Below, piece by piece: positions 24,689 to 37,130 of a DNA stretch of 64,000 nucleotides (positions are counted from its first letter, which is position 1; each line of letters begins with the position of its first letter). The position numbers were made by a program, and so were the translations under genes. The stretch comes from Eleginops maclovinus (Eukaryota; Chordata; Actinopteri; Perciformes; Eleginopidae). The stretch lies in assembly GCF_036324505.1 (NCBI RefSeq), contig NC_086370.1, forward strand, positions 5,513,453 through 5,577,452. Reading direction: 5' to 3'. The notes beneath the pieces were generated by a model. That model ran no database searches, was not told the DNA's origin, and saw only the letters and a program-made list of their open reading frames with translations.

Positions 24689-24918
24689 ACACAGATGAAA
24701 TCTGACACCTCATGTGTAGCCAGCCTAGCCATGATGCTGCTGAGTAATATGACATTCAAGCCTTAATCTCCATATGTGTCTGTGGTTTAGTTTGTGTCAG
24801 TGTGTGTGTACATGTACCCATGTAAGTGCAGTGGTAGACTATGCATAATATTAGACCATGATGCAGTGCAACTTTACATCCTGATGCGTACGGAAGAAGA
24901 TGCACATATTGGCAGATT

Positions 24919-25131
<213 letters not shown>

Positions 25132-25190
25132 CCCTAGCTTGTTTAAGTAGTGCAGTGTTTTTCTTTTAATACATGCAAGTCAACTAAATA

Positions 25191-26774
25191 CAGTGGGGCA
25201 ATTGTGCAAGTTCTCCCATTTAAAAAGATGAGAGAGGCCTGTAATTTTTATCATAGGTACACTTCAACTATGAGAGACAGAATGAGAAAAAAAATCCAGA
25301 AAATCACATTGTAGGATTTTTAAAGAATTTATTTTCAAATGATTGTGGAAAATAAGTATTTGGTCAATAACAAAAGTTCATCTCAATACTTTGTTATATA
25401 CCCTTTGTTGGCAATGACAGAGGTCAAACGTTTTCTGTAAGTCTTCACAAGGTTTTCACACACTGTTGCTGGTATTTTGGCCCATTCCTCCATGCAGATC
25501 TCCTCTAAAGCAGTGATGTTTTGGGGCTGTCGCTGGGCAACACGGACTTTCAACTCCCTCCAAAGATTTTCTATGGGGTTGAGATCTGGAGACTGGCTAG
25601 GCCACTCCGGGACCTTGAAATGATTCTTACGAAGCCACTCCTTCGTTGCCCTGGCAGTGTGTTTGGGATCATTGTCATGCTGAAAGACCCAGCCACGCTT
25701 CATCTTCAGTGCCCTTGCTGATGGAAGGAGGTTTTCACTCAAAATCTCACGATACATGGCCCCATTCATTCTTTCCTTTACACGGATCAGTCGTCCTGGT
25801 CCCTTTGCAGAAAAACAGCCCCAAAGCATGATGTTTCCACCCCCATGCTTCACAGTAGGTATGGTGTTCTTTGGATGCAACTCTGCATTCTTTCTCCTCC
25901 AAACACGACAAGTTGAGTTTTTACCAAAAAGTTCTATTTTGGTTTCATCTGACCATATGACATTCTCCCAATCCTCTTCTGGATCATCCAAATGCCCTCT
26001 AGCAAACTTCAGACGGGCCTGACATGTACTGGCTTAAGCAGGGGGACACGTCTGGAACTGCAGGATTTAAGTCCCTGGCGGCGTAGTGTGTTACTGATGG
26101 TAGCCTCTGTTACTTTGGTCCCAGCTCTCTGCAGGTCATTCACTAGGTCCCCCCGTGTGGTTCTGGGATTTTTGCTCACCGTTCTTGTGATCATTTTGAC
26201 CCCACGGGCTGAGATCTTGCGTGGAGCCCCAGATCGAGGGAGATTAGCAGTGGTCTTGTATGTCTTCCATTTTCTAATGATTGCTCCCACAGTTGATTTC
26301 TTCACACCAAGCTGCTTACCTATTGCAGATTCAGTTTTCCCAGCCTGGTGCAAGGTCTACAATTTTGTCTCTGGTCTCCTTTGACAGCTCTTTGGTCTTG
26401 GCCATAGTGGAGTTTGGAGTATGACTGTTTGAGGTTGTGGACAGGTGTCTTTTATACTGATAACGAGTTCAAAAAGGTGCCATTAATACAGGTAACGAGT
26501 GGAGGACAGAGGAGCCTCTTAAAGAAGAAGTTACAGGTCTGTGAGAGCCAGAAATCTTGCTTGTTTGTAGGTGACCAAATACTTATTTTACCGAGGAATT
26601 TACCAATTAATTCATTAAAAATCCTACAATGTGATTTCCTGGATTTTCTTTTCTCATTCTGTCTCTCATAGTTGAAGGTGTACCTATGATAACAATTACA
26701 GGCCTCTCTCATCTTTTTAAATGGGAGAACTTGCACAATTGGTGGCTGACTAAATACTTTTTTTTGCCCCACTG
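25191..26774 (-). mobile_element. Tc1-like transposon, copy 1 (dead, minus strand)
   Basis: Seen: ends CAGTGGGGCA (25191) and TGCCCCACTG (26774), flanked by TA on both sides (25189-25190 and 26775-26776), so the element is bounded by a TA target duplication. Long inverted repeats of the IR/DR kind contain 'attgtgcaagttctccc'. The left repeat lacks 23 bp that the other copy has right after CAGTGGGGCA. One transposase pseudogene lies inside on the minus strand. Length is 1584 bp, normal for Tc1-like elements. Very similar to copy 2 at 33406. Confidence 0.95.
25383..26405 (-). pseudogene. Tc1-like transposase pseudogene, copy 1
   Basis: Seen: starts MAKTKELSKETRD at 26405, then a one-base insertion shifts the frame soon after. 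The helix-turn-helix part ([19 protein letters not shown]) and GAPRKIS linker continue in the correct frame until a one-base loss near 26021 shifts it again. The catalytic part is intact to the end: [11 protein letters not shown] (first Asp), [10 protein letters not shown] (second Asp) and NPIENLW (Glu), with 34 residues between the second Asp and the Glu (DD34E). It ends YITKY. Two frameshifts make it inactive. The family product is a cut-and-paste transposase of about 340 residues. Confidence 0.93.
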
Positions 26775-27099
26775 TATATCCTTTGAAGATCCTACACCCA
26801 CCATGTATATGCTGGGTAGCTCACTATATTCCAAGCGCTAATTCTTCCCAGAATATCTGGCAATTAGAGCCAGAGAAACATGATCTGAATATTTCACTCA
26901 GTGTTATTATCGTACAGCCTGACTTCATCAAGGTGATGTGCAATATTATGAACTTCAAAGTAATTGGGAAAATTGGAAAATCAGCAGTGTTGGAGGTATT
27001 CAGGTCTTACTTGTGTTAAATTAAGCCTTAAAATACTAGAATATACAAATATATAACATTCATACAAGTTCTAACTAAAAGTCCTGCGTTCAGAATCTT

Positions 27100-27157
27100 A
27101 AAAAGCCCTATTGTGCTTTTGAGGGTTTCCACTTTCCCGTGTTATATAGTGTACATG
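27100..27157 (-). repeat. Family A copy 5, left (3') piece split by a SINE
   Basis: 'aaaaagccctattgtgcttt' then 'cccgtgttatatag' is the reverse complement of the family A 3' end. The element resumes at 27433 after the SINE. Confidence 0.65.
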
Positions 27158-27432
27158 TGACTGTGGCTGCGAGGTAGTGCGGTCATCTTTCAACCAGAAG
27201 GTTGTGGGTTCGATCACAGCCCGAGTCAACATGTCGATGTATCCTTGGGCAAGATACTTAACCCCGATTTGCTCCCGATGGCCAACGGTGTATGAATGTT
27301 GGTGAAAGGTAGTTCTAGAGCAAAAGTGTACTGCTCTGTGTGAATGGGGTGAATGACATGTAGTATGTAAAGCACTTTGATGGGTCAAAAAGACTGGATA
27401 AAGCCCTATATAAGTACAAGTCCATTTACCAT
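27158..27432 (+). mobile_element. V-SINE-type tRNA SINE nested in family A
   Basis: Seen: an A-box-like TGGCTGCGAGGTAGTGCGG and B box GGTTCGATC, a core with 'ccttgggcaagatacttaac', and a tail 'tataagtacaagtccattta'. It is flanked on both sides by TGTACATG (27150-27157 and 27433-27440), a likely target duplication. Known: the tRNA head, conserved core and this 3' tail are typical of fish V-SINEs, which are mobilised by partner LINEs. Confidence 0.87.
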
Positions 27433-27625
27433 TGTACATGATAGGCTAAAGGACATGACATATGCGATATAAACGGTTGACCAAGCTAGCCAATCAGAGC
27501 AGACTGGGCTCTGGTTTCAGACAGAGGGTGAAAAGATGTGCTGCAGCACAGGCAGTATGAGAGAAATAAAGAGCTTTTTGAACATTAGAGTCACGAGACA
27601 TGTCATTAATAAGTTCAAAATGATT
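27433..27625 (-). repeat. Family A copy 5, right (5') piece
   Basis: Contains the reverse complements of 'agcctatcatgtacaat', 'agagcccagtctgctctgat' and 'cctgtgctgcagcac'. Confidence 0.82.
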
Positions 27626-27941
27626 TGTCTCAAAATATCGAACTGTTATTAATGATACCAAAATATGTGACAAATGTGAGGAAACCTTTTTTTATTGGAC
27701 TCAATAGATAAGGTGTAAAACTGTTTTTCGAATTTGTCAAATGCACCTACGTTTGGATCAACCATGTTTGTTAATTTTGGGTACTTTCAGACGATTGCAT
27801 CACACTTAAAAGGAACCTGTTTGTATCCTGCAAAATGTGGTGCTCCATCCTAACGGTCTCAGATTATTTTGTGCATTTCCTTAACAGGAAATGATGCGAT
27901 ATGGAGTGACAGAGATCACCCCGCCCCCCGCCCCCCATCCT

Positions 27942-28735
<794 letters not shown>

Positions 28736-28740
28736 CCGTG

Positions 28741-28921
28741 TTCCCTTAAATTTTTACTTCCTATCTGTCTTCCTCTGTTGTTCCCTTAAGTGTTTACTTC
28801 CTATCTGTCTTCCTCTGTTGTTCCCTTAAGTGTTGACTTCCTGTCTGTCTTTTTCTGCTGTTCCCTAAAGTGTTGACTTCCTGTCTGTCTCCGGCTGTTT
28901 ACTTCCTGTCTGTCTTCTTCA
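28741..28921. repeat. 40-bp minisatellite, about 4.5 units
   Basis: Units begin 'ttccctta' and contain 'acttcct(a/g)tctgtct' and 'tctg(t/c)tg'. They lie at 28741, 28781, 28821, 28861 (shortened to 37 bp) and a partial unit at 28898. The strand is strongly pyrimidine-rich. The first two units are almost identical; later ones share tgttgacttcctg. Confidence 0.93.
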
Positions 28922-29027
28922 GCTTCAGAATGCCCATATTTAGTCATGGTAACAGTTGAGATAAAGGCTCTGAAGTTAGCGTGTTAGCATCCACACAATG
29001 GCAATTGCTTTGTTCTTAATTTTTACT

Positions 29028-29130
29028 TCATTCATTAATTCATTCATTCATGTATTAATTCATGTATTAATTCATGTATTCATTCATGTATTCATTCATT
29101 CAATCATTCATTCATTCATGTATTCATTCA
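29028..29130. repeat. (ATTC)n / ATGT-containing tetranucleotide repeat
   Basis: 'attcattcattcatgtatta' style repeats, compound and interrupted. Confidence 0.9.
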
Positions 29131-30116
29131 TTACCCTTTATATAACAGGCAAGGTTCATTAGTTTAATTTCTAGAGAGAAGTATAGATTTAAAACTGTTC
29201 ATAATCAAGTTCCTTTCCTTGTAACTGAAATGCTTTGAATGTTTTATTAAATCCAGTTTCAGCCATGTTTAGCTGCCAGAACTGTATCCAAATAGACCAT
29301 CACTCTGCCTTTTAGGTTCTCTCTGCCTTAGTGTTCAGTAATGGAAAAAGGCAAAATAGTCCCATTAAATAGATAATAGCTGCATGTTTGGATAACCTGC
29401 AGCACACATGCTGTGCTGCGAGGCAGGGCAAGGGTTCTTAAAATAATGAACATTTGCAGAGCATTTGACTTGCAGCAGGAAACATCACTGACAATACTTA
29501 CTGGAAAGTAAAACGTCTTAATAAATGATAAAGCTTTTCTCATAACCCAACTAGTTAAGGTGCCAAAAATGATCGCAGGTGTTACCATGGGGTCATACAA
29601 CCCAAAGGTGTATCATCTTGTTAGCATAATGAGTTTTTTTCACGCTATTTAGATTAGTATAGATAGATAGAGATATCTTGCAAGTAAAGTTGAGAGTTTC
29701 TAATCCGCACCATGGTAGTCATGATCATTTTTTTTTTACATATTTTGTAAACTGTATTTCACATTTAAATGTAGATATGCAACAGAAAAGGTCAACCAGT
29801 TAACATTGGCATTGGGACTGATCCTCTGTGGGATATGACCTTTTGTTCAGACAAATTTGTTGGAGAACTGACCCTGCATTTTTAAAATTTCACAAAACCA
29901 AGTGTCGATCCTACAGCGTCCAAATACCACAAAAAAAGGTAACTCTGTCTCACTGGAAAACAGTTTTAATACCCATTGGATCATCCTGGTCAAGAGGTTT
30001 AATGTTATAAATGTAAAGTATGGGTCCTCAGCATCTGGAAACTGCTGGATGCTAACTTGCATATGTTTGCAAAATAAGCCTAAAATGCGTAAATTAGTAT
30101 TTATTAGCATTATATA

Positions 30117-30230
30117 ATTCAAGGTTCAAGGGCTTTTATTGTCATATTCACAGTAGCTACAGTGTAGTTATGGCAGTGACCCGAGCTCCTCCAACAATGC
30201 AACATATTATATATAGGACATAAGACAAAA
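30117..30230 (-). repeat. 3' tail fragment of a LINE (minus strand)
   Basis: 'attcaaggttcaagggcttt' and 'tattgtcatattcacagtag' on plus. On the minus strand it ends AATAAAAGCCC followed by (TTGAACC)-like tandem units, the same type of 3' end as the LINE at 51268. Severely 5'-truncated. Confidence 0.55.
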
Positions 30231-30948
30231 AATAGAGTAGGATAAATTAGAATACATGGACAACATTTCAATAACAGTGCCCAATTTGGACATTTGGTTT
30301 GGACGAGTTTTGTGTTCTATTGGGGATTCTGGTTGACCTTTTTAAAATTCAACTTGGCCATTTAGTGTGCCCATATTTCATATGTAAGAACTGCCCATAC
30401 ACTCCAATCCATGACTTAACTTTAAAGAAGCATAACTCTTATATCGTGCCCAATTTGTGCAACTAAAGTGTAATCTGACAGTATCAAATCATTGGTTATG
30501 GTTAACTGATGTATAGCATTGTGAGTTAACGTGAAACTGATAAGGCAAGTTAGGAGTCTGCTGGATCACAAGCACTACAGACATCCAGATCTGTCCATGC
30601 TGATGTTATATGATGGAGGGTTATTGAATTAGAGGGAAATGACAGACAGAGGTCATTGCTACAGGCACAAATACACACATACACATTGAGATATAAACAC
30701 AGAAATTCCAATGCGGCAGAGGTTGTATTTTGCGGTGCATGAGCAGAGAGGAGAAAGCCAGCAATTGTAAACACGATTATCTCTAATCCAAGACACTCCG
30801 CTGATATGATGCCAAATCATAGCTGAATGTGTGTGTGTTGGTATTTGACCTTAGAAGGATGACAAATGACAAAAAAGTTACAGCCATGCCAGACATGAGC
30901 TGAGAGAAAAACACAATGTGTGCACAGCTGTTTGTTTCACAAACAGCT

Positions 30949-30952
<4 letters not shown>

Positions 30953-30986
<34 letters not shown>
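30953..30986. repeat. (TG)n microsatellite, short
   Basis: About 34 bp of TG. Confidence 0.9.
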
Positions 30987-30988
<2 letters not shown>

Positions 30989-31224
30989 CTGAATGTCCTC
31001 CAGCATGTGTGTGCCTTTAAAAGTCTGTCTGTGTACATGTGTGGTGAGAGGAGAGGAGGAAGTGCCATTGATCTGACCAATTACAGACAGGAAGCTGAAG
31101 AGACAGATGCTGCCGTATTGGGGTGCAGGGATGAGTCCTCAAACCCGGTAATTATTGGAGCACTTCCTGTTCCCTCGTCTTAAAGTCAATTGTTTTTTTG
31201 AATGATTTTTTTGTTAGATGCTTC

Positions 31225-31345
31225 AAATAAGGTCTGTTTAGTTCAGAACATTAAATACCCCACTGGTGATCATCTGAATCGGTTGTTTGTCTTTAAAACT
31301 GCAGTTGCAAACAAGTGACTAAATGAGAATACTAAACGCCAAACG
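31225..31345 (+). repeat. Dispersed family D fragment
   Basis: 'attaaataccccactggtga' and 'aacaagtgactaaatgaga' match the copy at 53.1 kb. Confidence 0.65.
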
Positions 31346-31374
31346 CCAGGCTCTATTATGCATTTTGTAGGGTG

Positions 31375-31430
31375 TTCTATAGATTGTGTGCATATAAATG
31401 GTCTAAAAGGCTAAAGTCCCAATGTTCCCA
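31375..31430 (-). repeat. Family A fragment (3' part only)
   Basis: 'tataaatggtctaaaaggct' is the reverse complement of the 'agcctttgcagaccattta' block of family A, directly abutting the family D fragment. Confidence 0.5.
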
Positions 31431-32065
31431 CCCAACGTAAAACTTGTGCTTCCTCCACATCAGATCAAATATTTGTTTAGATGGATTCGTGCGTGCACAT
31501 GTTTCCACATCATCAGCGAGATGCTTGTGCCTACATCTCCTCATTGTGTGCTGTATCTTTAAGGCTTGAAACTTGAAATTGCTGATTTTATGTTACCAAA
31601 GAGCAAGAGAGATAGAAAAACACAAAAAAGCAGGAGACAGCGAGTGCTCTGGGGGGACAAGAGAGCTGAACAGATGATAATGGAGCGACAGAATGAAAAA
31701 GAGAGAGCGAGTGAGGCATAAGGAGCACTTTTTGAAGGGCCCTTTTAGTGCAGGAAAGCAGGAATAATCCCTATTAAGATAATTAGTGTTTCAAGAGACA
31801 AAGCGTAATTAAACAGAAACAGGCTATAAATATAACTCATCTGTACAAATTCAGTCTGCAGACTGCACAATCCAGCGTCTGTGCACCCCAAACTGCAGGC
31901 AGGAGGAACGCTGCATGTGTGTGAATGTGTGTGTGGATGCAGGCATTAGTTGAGGGCGGTGTGTTTACAATGAGATCAAGAGAATGCTTGGCAGAACGTC
32001 AGCCTTGTAAAGCTCCAGGATTCCACATGGAAAACACTCACACAATCCGCACCATGGGGAAAACA

Positions 32066-32090
32066 CACACAGACACACACACACACACAC

Positions 32091-32122
<32 letters not shown>
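32066..32122. repeat. (CA)n microsatellite
   Basis: CA tract with interruptions CAGA and CG. Confidence 0.95.
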
Positions 32123-32391
32123 CACAAACATACAACATGAGAGCTTTTGGTGCACACAGAGGAATCTGACACATAGGGATACGAGCAGTGTGACGACAGC
32201 AGCGTTTCATCTGTTGTAGAAAAAAAGAGGATTTCTACCTGGGAGAAGTTTTTTTTTCTATCCGCTTTCATCTGAATGCCAACATCTCCCTCACTCTCTC
32301 TCCCTGTTTGTCATGAGCTGCTCCACAGAGGAAGTGCTGTCATTTCTTACCGTCACTCGAGCTTCTCTGTAGAAAGCTCTTCTGAGACTTT

Positions 32392-32393
<2 letters not shown>

Positions 32394-32475
<82 letters not shown>

Positions 32476-32490
32476 TGGTGTGTGTGTGTG
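32394..32490. repeat. (TG)n microsatellite
   Basis: TG tract interrupted by TATGTGTATG and TTGG. It is complementary to the CA tract 270 bp to the left. Confidence 0.96.
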
Positions 32491-32549
32491 ATGAAAAACT
32501 TTGACCTGTTTGTGGTGCTGGATAAGTCCATGGCACCGTGAATGTGATG

Positions 32550-32680
32550 TGGCTCGGGGGTAATGGGAATCTACCAATCAAAGGGGCTGTGGTTCAATTC
32601 CCAGTCCCTTCAGTGGACATGTAAAAGTATATTTGCTCCAGATGGCATGTCTATGGTATTGATTATTTGTCAGTGGCTAT
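32550..32680 (+). repeat. Degenerate tRNA-derived SINE
   Basis: A-box-like TGGCTCGGGGGTAATGG followed by the B-box-like GGTTCAATTCC about 35 nt later, a tRNA-like head. The body is not recognisable. Confidence 0.5.
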
Positions 32681-32714
32681 GTATAAAAACGTGTAATGTA
32701 ATACATCGGTTAAA

Positions 32715-33120
32715 ACCACGTGTGTCAAACTCATGGCCCGCGGGCCAAATCCCACATACCATCTGATTTTATACGGCCCAAGAGAGTTTGTCATCCATCT
32801 ATCTTCTCCCGCTTATCCGAGGTCGGACGTAGCAGTTCCTTCGCAAAAAAAAAATATATTATATCCTTATTATATAACTGTATGCCGCTTTCCAGAAGTA
32901 TGGTGTCCATAAACTACATGTCCCACAATGCTTCTTATTTGGTGACCTTATTTTGCACTCCAGGCAGTGTGCTGCTGCTACAAAGCAGTGCCCAAGGAAT
33001 ACCATTTACGATGGATCGACACCAAACACAGAGCCAAGTTTGCTAGCCTCAGTCATCAATAAAAGCAAGAAAAGTCCAAGAACTAAAATGCAGCATTCTG
33101 AACAGAATATGTGACCCTCT
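32715..33120 (+). repeat. Fish dispersed repeat ('caaactcatggcccgcggg' type)
   Basis: The motif 'gtgtcaaactcatggcccgc' followed by gggccaaatc is a familiar fish hAT-like or MITE start. 'catccatctatcttctcccg' and cttatccgaggtcgg nearby resemble another common interspersed repeat. Boundaries are not resolved. Confidence 0.4.
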
Positions 33121-33137
33121 CCGTACACTCCAGTTGG

Positions 33138-33177
33138 ATGTCCCTAGGGCGCATTCTGCGATTGGCCCTAGGGACAT
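33138..33177. repeat. Perfect 13-bp inverted repeat with 14-nt loop
   Basis: ATGTCCCTAGGGC (33138-33150) and GCCCTAGGGACAT (33165-33177) pair without mismatch. It may be a stem-loop in either strand's RNA. It is not followed by a T run. Confidence 0.8.
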
Positions 33178-33405
33178 GGATCCCTTTTGTGTCCATGCAA
33201 ATACATCAATGCATGTGTTTTTATGTTCCAGACCTTATTTAAAAAAAAAAATTGTACAACTGTTGTACACTTCAATATCTGCTAGCAAGCATTTTCCCTA
33301 AACTTCAGTTTCAGAGATAGTTATTTTTTAAGTAATTAATAAAACCAAAAATACACAAACGCTGACACAATAATGTGATAATATGAATAATAGATAATCT
33401 ATATA

Positions 33406-34956
33406 CAGTGGGGCAAAAAAGTATTTAGTCAGCCACCAATTGTGCAAGTTCTCCCATTTAAAAAGATGAGAGAGGCCTGTAATTTTTATCATAGCTATAC
33501 CTCAACTATGAGAGACAGAATGAGAAAAAAAATCCAGGAAATCACATTGTAGGATTTTTAAAGAATTAATTGGTAAATTCCTCGGTAAAATAAGTATTTG
33601 GTCACCTACAAACAAGCAAGATTTCTGGCTCTCACAGACCTGTAACTTCTTCTTTAAGAGGCTCCTCTGTCCTCCACTCGTTACCTGTATTAATGGCACC
33701 TTTTTGAACTCGTTATCAGTATAAAAGACACCTGTCCACAACCTCAAACAGTCATACTCCAAACTCCACTATGGCCAAGACCAAAGAGCTGTCAAAGGAG
33801 ACCAGAGACTAAATTGTAGACCTGCACCAGGCTGGGAAAACTGAATCTGCAATAGGTAAGCAGCTTGGTGTGAAGAAATCAACTGTGGGAGCAATTATTA
33901 GAAAATGGAAGACATACAAGACCACTGCTAATCTCCCTCGATCTGGGGCTCCACGCAAGATCTCACCCCGTGGGGTCAAAATTATCACAAGAACGGTGAG
34001 CAAAAATCCCAGAACCACACGGGGGGACCTAGTGAATGACCTGCAGAGAGCTGGGACCAAAGTAACAGAGGCTACCATCAGTAACACACTACGCCGCCAG
34101 GGACTTAAATCCTGCAGTTCCAGACGTGATCATTTGGATGATCCAGAAGAGGATTGGGAGAATGTCATATGGTCAGATGAAACCAAAATAGAACTTTTTG
34201 GTAAAAACTCAACTTGTCGTGTTTGGAGGAGAAAGAATGCAGAGTTGCATCCAAAGAACACCATACCTACTGTGAAGCATGGGGGTGGAAACATCATGCT
34301 TTGGGGCTGTTTTTCTGCAAAGGGACCAGGACGACTGATCCGTGTAAAGGAAAGAATGAATGGGGCCATGTATCATGAGATTTTGAGTGAAAACCTCCTT
34401 CCATCAGCAAGGGCACTGAAGATGAAGCGTGGCTGGGTCTTTCAGCATGACAATGATCCCAAACACACCGCCAGGGCAACGAAGGAGTGGCTTCGTAAGA
34501 AGCATTTCAAGGTCCTGGAGTGGCCTAGCCAGTCTGCAGATCTCAACCCCATAGAAAATCTTTGGAGGGAGTTGAAAGTCCGTGTTGCCCAGCGACAGCC
34601 CCAAAACATCACTGCTTTAGAGGAGATCTGCATGGAGGAATGGGCCAAAATACCAGCAACAGTGTGTGAAAACCTTGTGAAGACTTACAGAAAACGTTTG
34701 ACCTTTGTCATTGTCAACAAAGGGTATATAACAAAGTATTGAGATGAACTTTTGTTATTGACCAAATACTTATTTTCCACAATCATTTGAAAACAAATTC
34801 TTTAAAAATCCTACAATGTGATTTTCTGGATTTTTTTTCTCATTCTGTCTCTCATAGTTGAGGTATACCTATGATAAAAATTACAGGCCTCTCTCACCTT
34901 TTTAAATGGGAGAACTTGCACAATTGGTTTTGACTAAATACTTTTTTGCCCCACTG
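33406..34956 (+). mobile_element. Tc1-like transposon, copy 2 (dead, plus strand)
   Basis: Seen: CAGTGGGGCAAAAAAGTAT at the left and the inverted complement ending at 34956, flanked by TA (33404-33405 and 34957-34958). Inverted repeats of about 200 bp contain 'attgtgcaagttctccc' and 'cctacaatgtgattt'. Length is 1551 bp. The transposase lies on the plus strand and is interrupted. The sequence is very close to copy 1 but in opposite orientation, with the two 5' ends facing each other across 6.6 kb. Confidence 0.95.
33771..34742 (+). pseudogene. Tc1-like transposase pseudogene, copy 2
   Basis: Seen: ATG at 33771, then a premature TAA at about codon 14 where copy 1 has AAA (Lys). The frame continues without a shift to YITKY and a stop at 34742. 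Relative to copy 1 an in-frame block of about 18 codons is missing after [14 protein letters not shown], near 34126. Catalytic residues remain: DETK, HDNDPKH and PIENLW, DD34E spacing. The DNA-binding helix-turn-helix ([12 protein letters not shown]) remains. Inactive because of the stop and the deletion. Confidence 0.93.
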
Positions 34957-34959
34957 TAT

Positions 34960-35548
34960 ATACAGTCTTAAAGTTACCACCGGCCCTTGAAGAATGTTTT
35001 TCCTATAATTAAAAATAGGTGTCTGCTGCAGCAACGGGACTTACTCCAGAACAGAACTTAAAAGAAATGTGGACCTTGGAAATTCTCTCTATATAAAGTA
35101 CATTGCATATTCATCACTGCCTGCATATGGACATGTAGCAAACACCACTTCTTTGTTAAAATAATCTAAAAAAAACATGCAGTAGTAGAGAACTTAACAG
35201 CAAAGTGACAACACAAGTGGTCCCATTACGCTTCCCTGAGGAACACCAGCTATTTCCCAAGAGTACCTCAGTTATATAGCAAACACATTTAACAGGACTG
35301 TTCAATAAAATGCCCTATTTACCATAACAGGAGTCTATAACCATGTCCAAAGAAATAGATTAACAGCCATGTATCACATTTTGGCCAAATAGAAACATAA
35401 ATATAACGTGGCAAATTGGGCTTTGGCTCTGATTAGGCATAGTAGAGATTGGCAACTCTACAATAATATACAGTAGGTATGTATAATACACTAATAAGAT
35501 TCGTGTTGTGTAGTTTTTTGCATTTATCCTCCCATTTTTCAGTCTTAA
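34960..35548. other. Intron 2, start of intron after exon 2
   Basis: Intronic sequence with no recognised feature, other than the exon 2 donor at its right edge. Confidence 0.5.
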
Positions 35549-35554
35549 TCTTAC

Positions 35555-35680
35555 CTGGTTCTGTGCAGTTTTTTTCAGGCTCTGAGAAGAGCTTTGAATC
35601 ATTTTCGTAGAGTTCTTGTAAAAGGTGACGACTCTCCCACTTCAGACCCTCCTCAACCATGGAACTGGAAACATAATATC
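35555..35680 (-). CDS. slc24a3: slc24a3 coding exon 2: N-terminal extracellular loop
   Basis: Seen: 126 bp between the acceptor ACTTTCAG|GATATT and the donor GAACCAG|GTAAGA. With the G left by exon 1 it encodes G-YYVSSSMVEEGLKW-ESRHLLQELYENDSKLF-SEPEKNCTEP, residues about 62-102, plus one base of Ala. Phases fit exon 1 (ends phase 1) and exon 3 exactly. A second AG (TTTCCAG|TTCC) 14 nt inside would break the frame. Known: NCKX3 has a NCTEPA-x-HEFP junction here. NCT (about Asn98) and NDS (about Asn87) are possible N-glycosylation sites in the extracellular loop. The upstream part is poorly conserved in the family, so the acceptor choice rests on phase. Confidence 0.9.
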
Positions 35681-36552
35681 CTGAAAGTCAGAAAAAGACA
35701 GAAAGGAAAAGAAAGGGAGGGGGGAATGGTCAGAATGGTTTCATTAAGAACCTATTCCCTGCAAACAAATGACCAAACAAACCATTAGTGACAGCTCTAT
35801 CCCAGGGCAGTTAGCTTCATGAATGCATCACGTTGCATTTGAGAAACTCGGTTTTATCTGACAAAATAATAATACTTTCAAAGAAAAGCTTTTTCTTTTT
35901 CTTTCTACAGCTATATGTTAAGTAGTGACGTCGTATTCTTAAAATAGATGCATGTTACGATGCCCCTCATGAACTCAAATTCAGAAACAGAACAATGGCT
36001 GTGCTGCAGGAGCTCTTAGTTACGTATTTAATTGACATTCCTGAACACTCCAAACCTCATCTCCACAGAACAAAGGCAGATGAGACATGCATCTTGTGTC
36101 ACTACGATCCTGCGGGAGCATTGGTATGGAAGCACGTTGAGCGCCGCAAGGCCAATCATTCCAGCTCAGTCATCTAGGTCACGGTATCCTCAAGCGCCCC
36201 ACCTCCGACCCATCTCCTTTCCCACCATGCAACAGGCCCTGACTTAGGTGCAGAGAATGCCAGGGTTACTATAAATAGTACAGAGCTAGACTATATTTAT
36301 AAAAAAGCAGAAACATGAAAGGTTTTTTTTTGCAAACAGCCATGTCACAGGCAGAAGGTAAGATGGATAGAACAGGATGCTTCAGAGAGATGATTGTAGC
36401 TGCAGCTTGGAAATTTATGTTACGCTAATAACTGTGAACAAAAACAAGGATTTAAGGACCAATAATTGTCAGGTTAAAACCAAAATGCCATTTTTAGCAT
36501 TGTCAATTTATTTTTGTACACCTTTGCAGTGGCTGTTATAGATCGTTTTAAT

Positions 36553-36668
<116 letters not shown>

Positions 36669-36902
36669 TCCATCTGTGTGCATGTGTAACTCAGTGTTAT
36701 GTCATGCACCTCCCACCCTCTGCATCTTATCTATTACGTCACATCACCATAGTAACAGCAGCATTTGTGATGCATTATGCTTCACTGGACCACCAGTCAC
36801 CTAAAACACTTCACCAAGGTCTGTGTGTGTTTCAGCGTGAGTGTGTGTACCACCATTACACACTGGTTGATTGTACCTTGACTGTGTTGATTATTGCCTC
36901 TG

Positions 36903-36958
36903 TGCATGTGTGTGTGTGTGTACGTGTGTGCATGCGAGTGTGTGTGTGTGTGTGTGCG
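36903..36958. repeat. Interrupted (TG)n
   Basis: TG runs broken by TACG, CATGCGAG and GC. Confidence 0.85.
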
Positions 36959-37070
36959 CTGTTTAATTCACAGTTAAGTTAATAAGTAATGACAAGTGAT
37001 AGAAAGGATTCCCGAGGGCTCCGTTCAGGATGTTACAAACTGTAAAGTTGTTCAATGTCTTATACTAATG

Positions 37071-37071
<1 letters not shown>

Positions 37072-37123
<52 letters not shown>
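37072..37123. repeat. (CA)n microsatellite
   Basis: About 52 bp of CA. It is complementary to the TG tract ending at 36666. Confidence 0.97.

Positions 37124-37130
<7 letters not shown>

Noticed and set aside
27158..27230. Possible tRNA gene
   Set aside because: tRNA-like head of a V-SINE with core, tail and target duplication.
35655..35666. Alternative acceptor and in-frame ATG inside slc24a3 exon 2
   Set aside because: Using TTTCCAG|TTCC would break the frame with exon 1, while the upstream acceptor keeps it.
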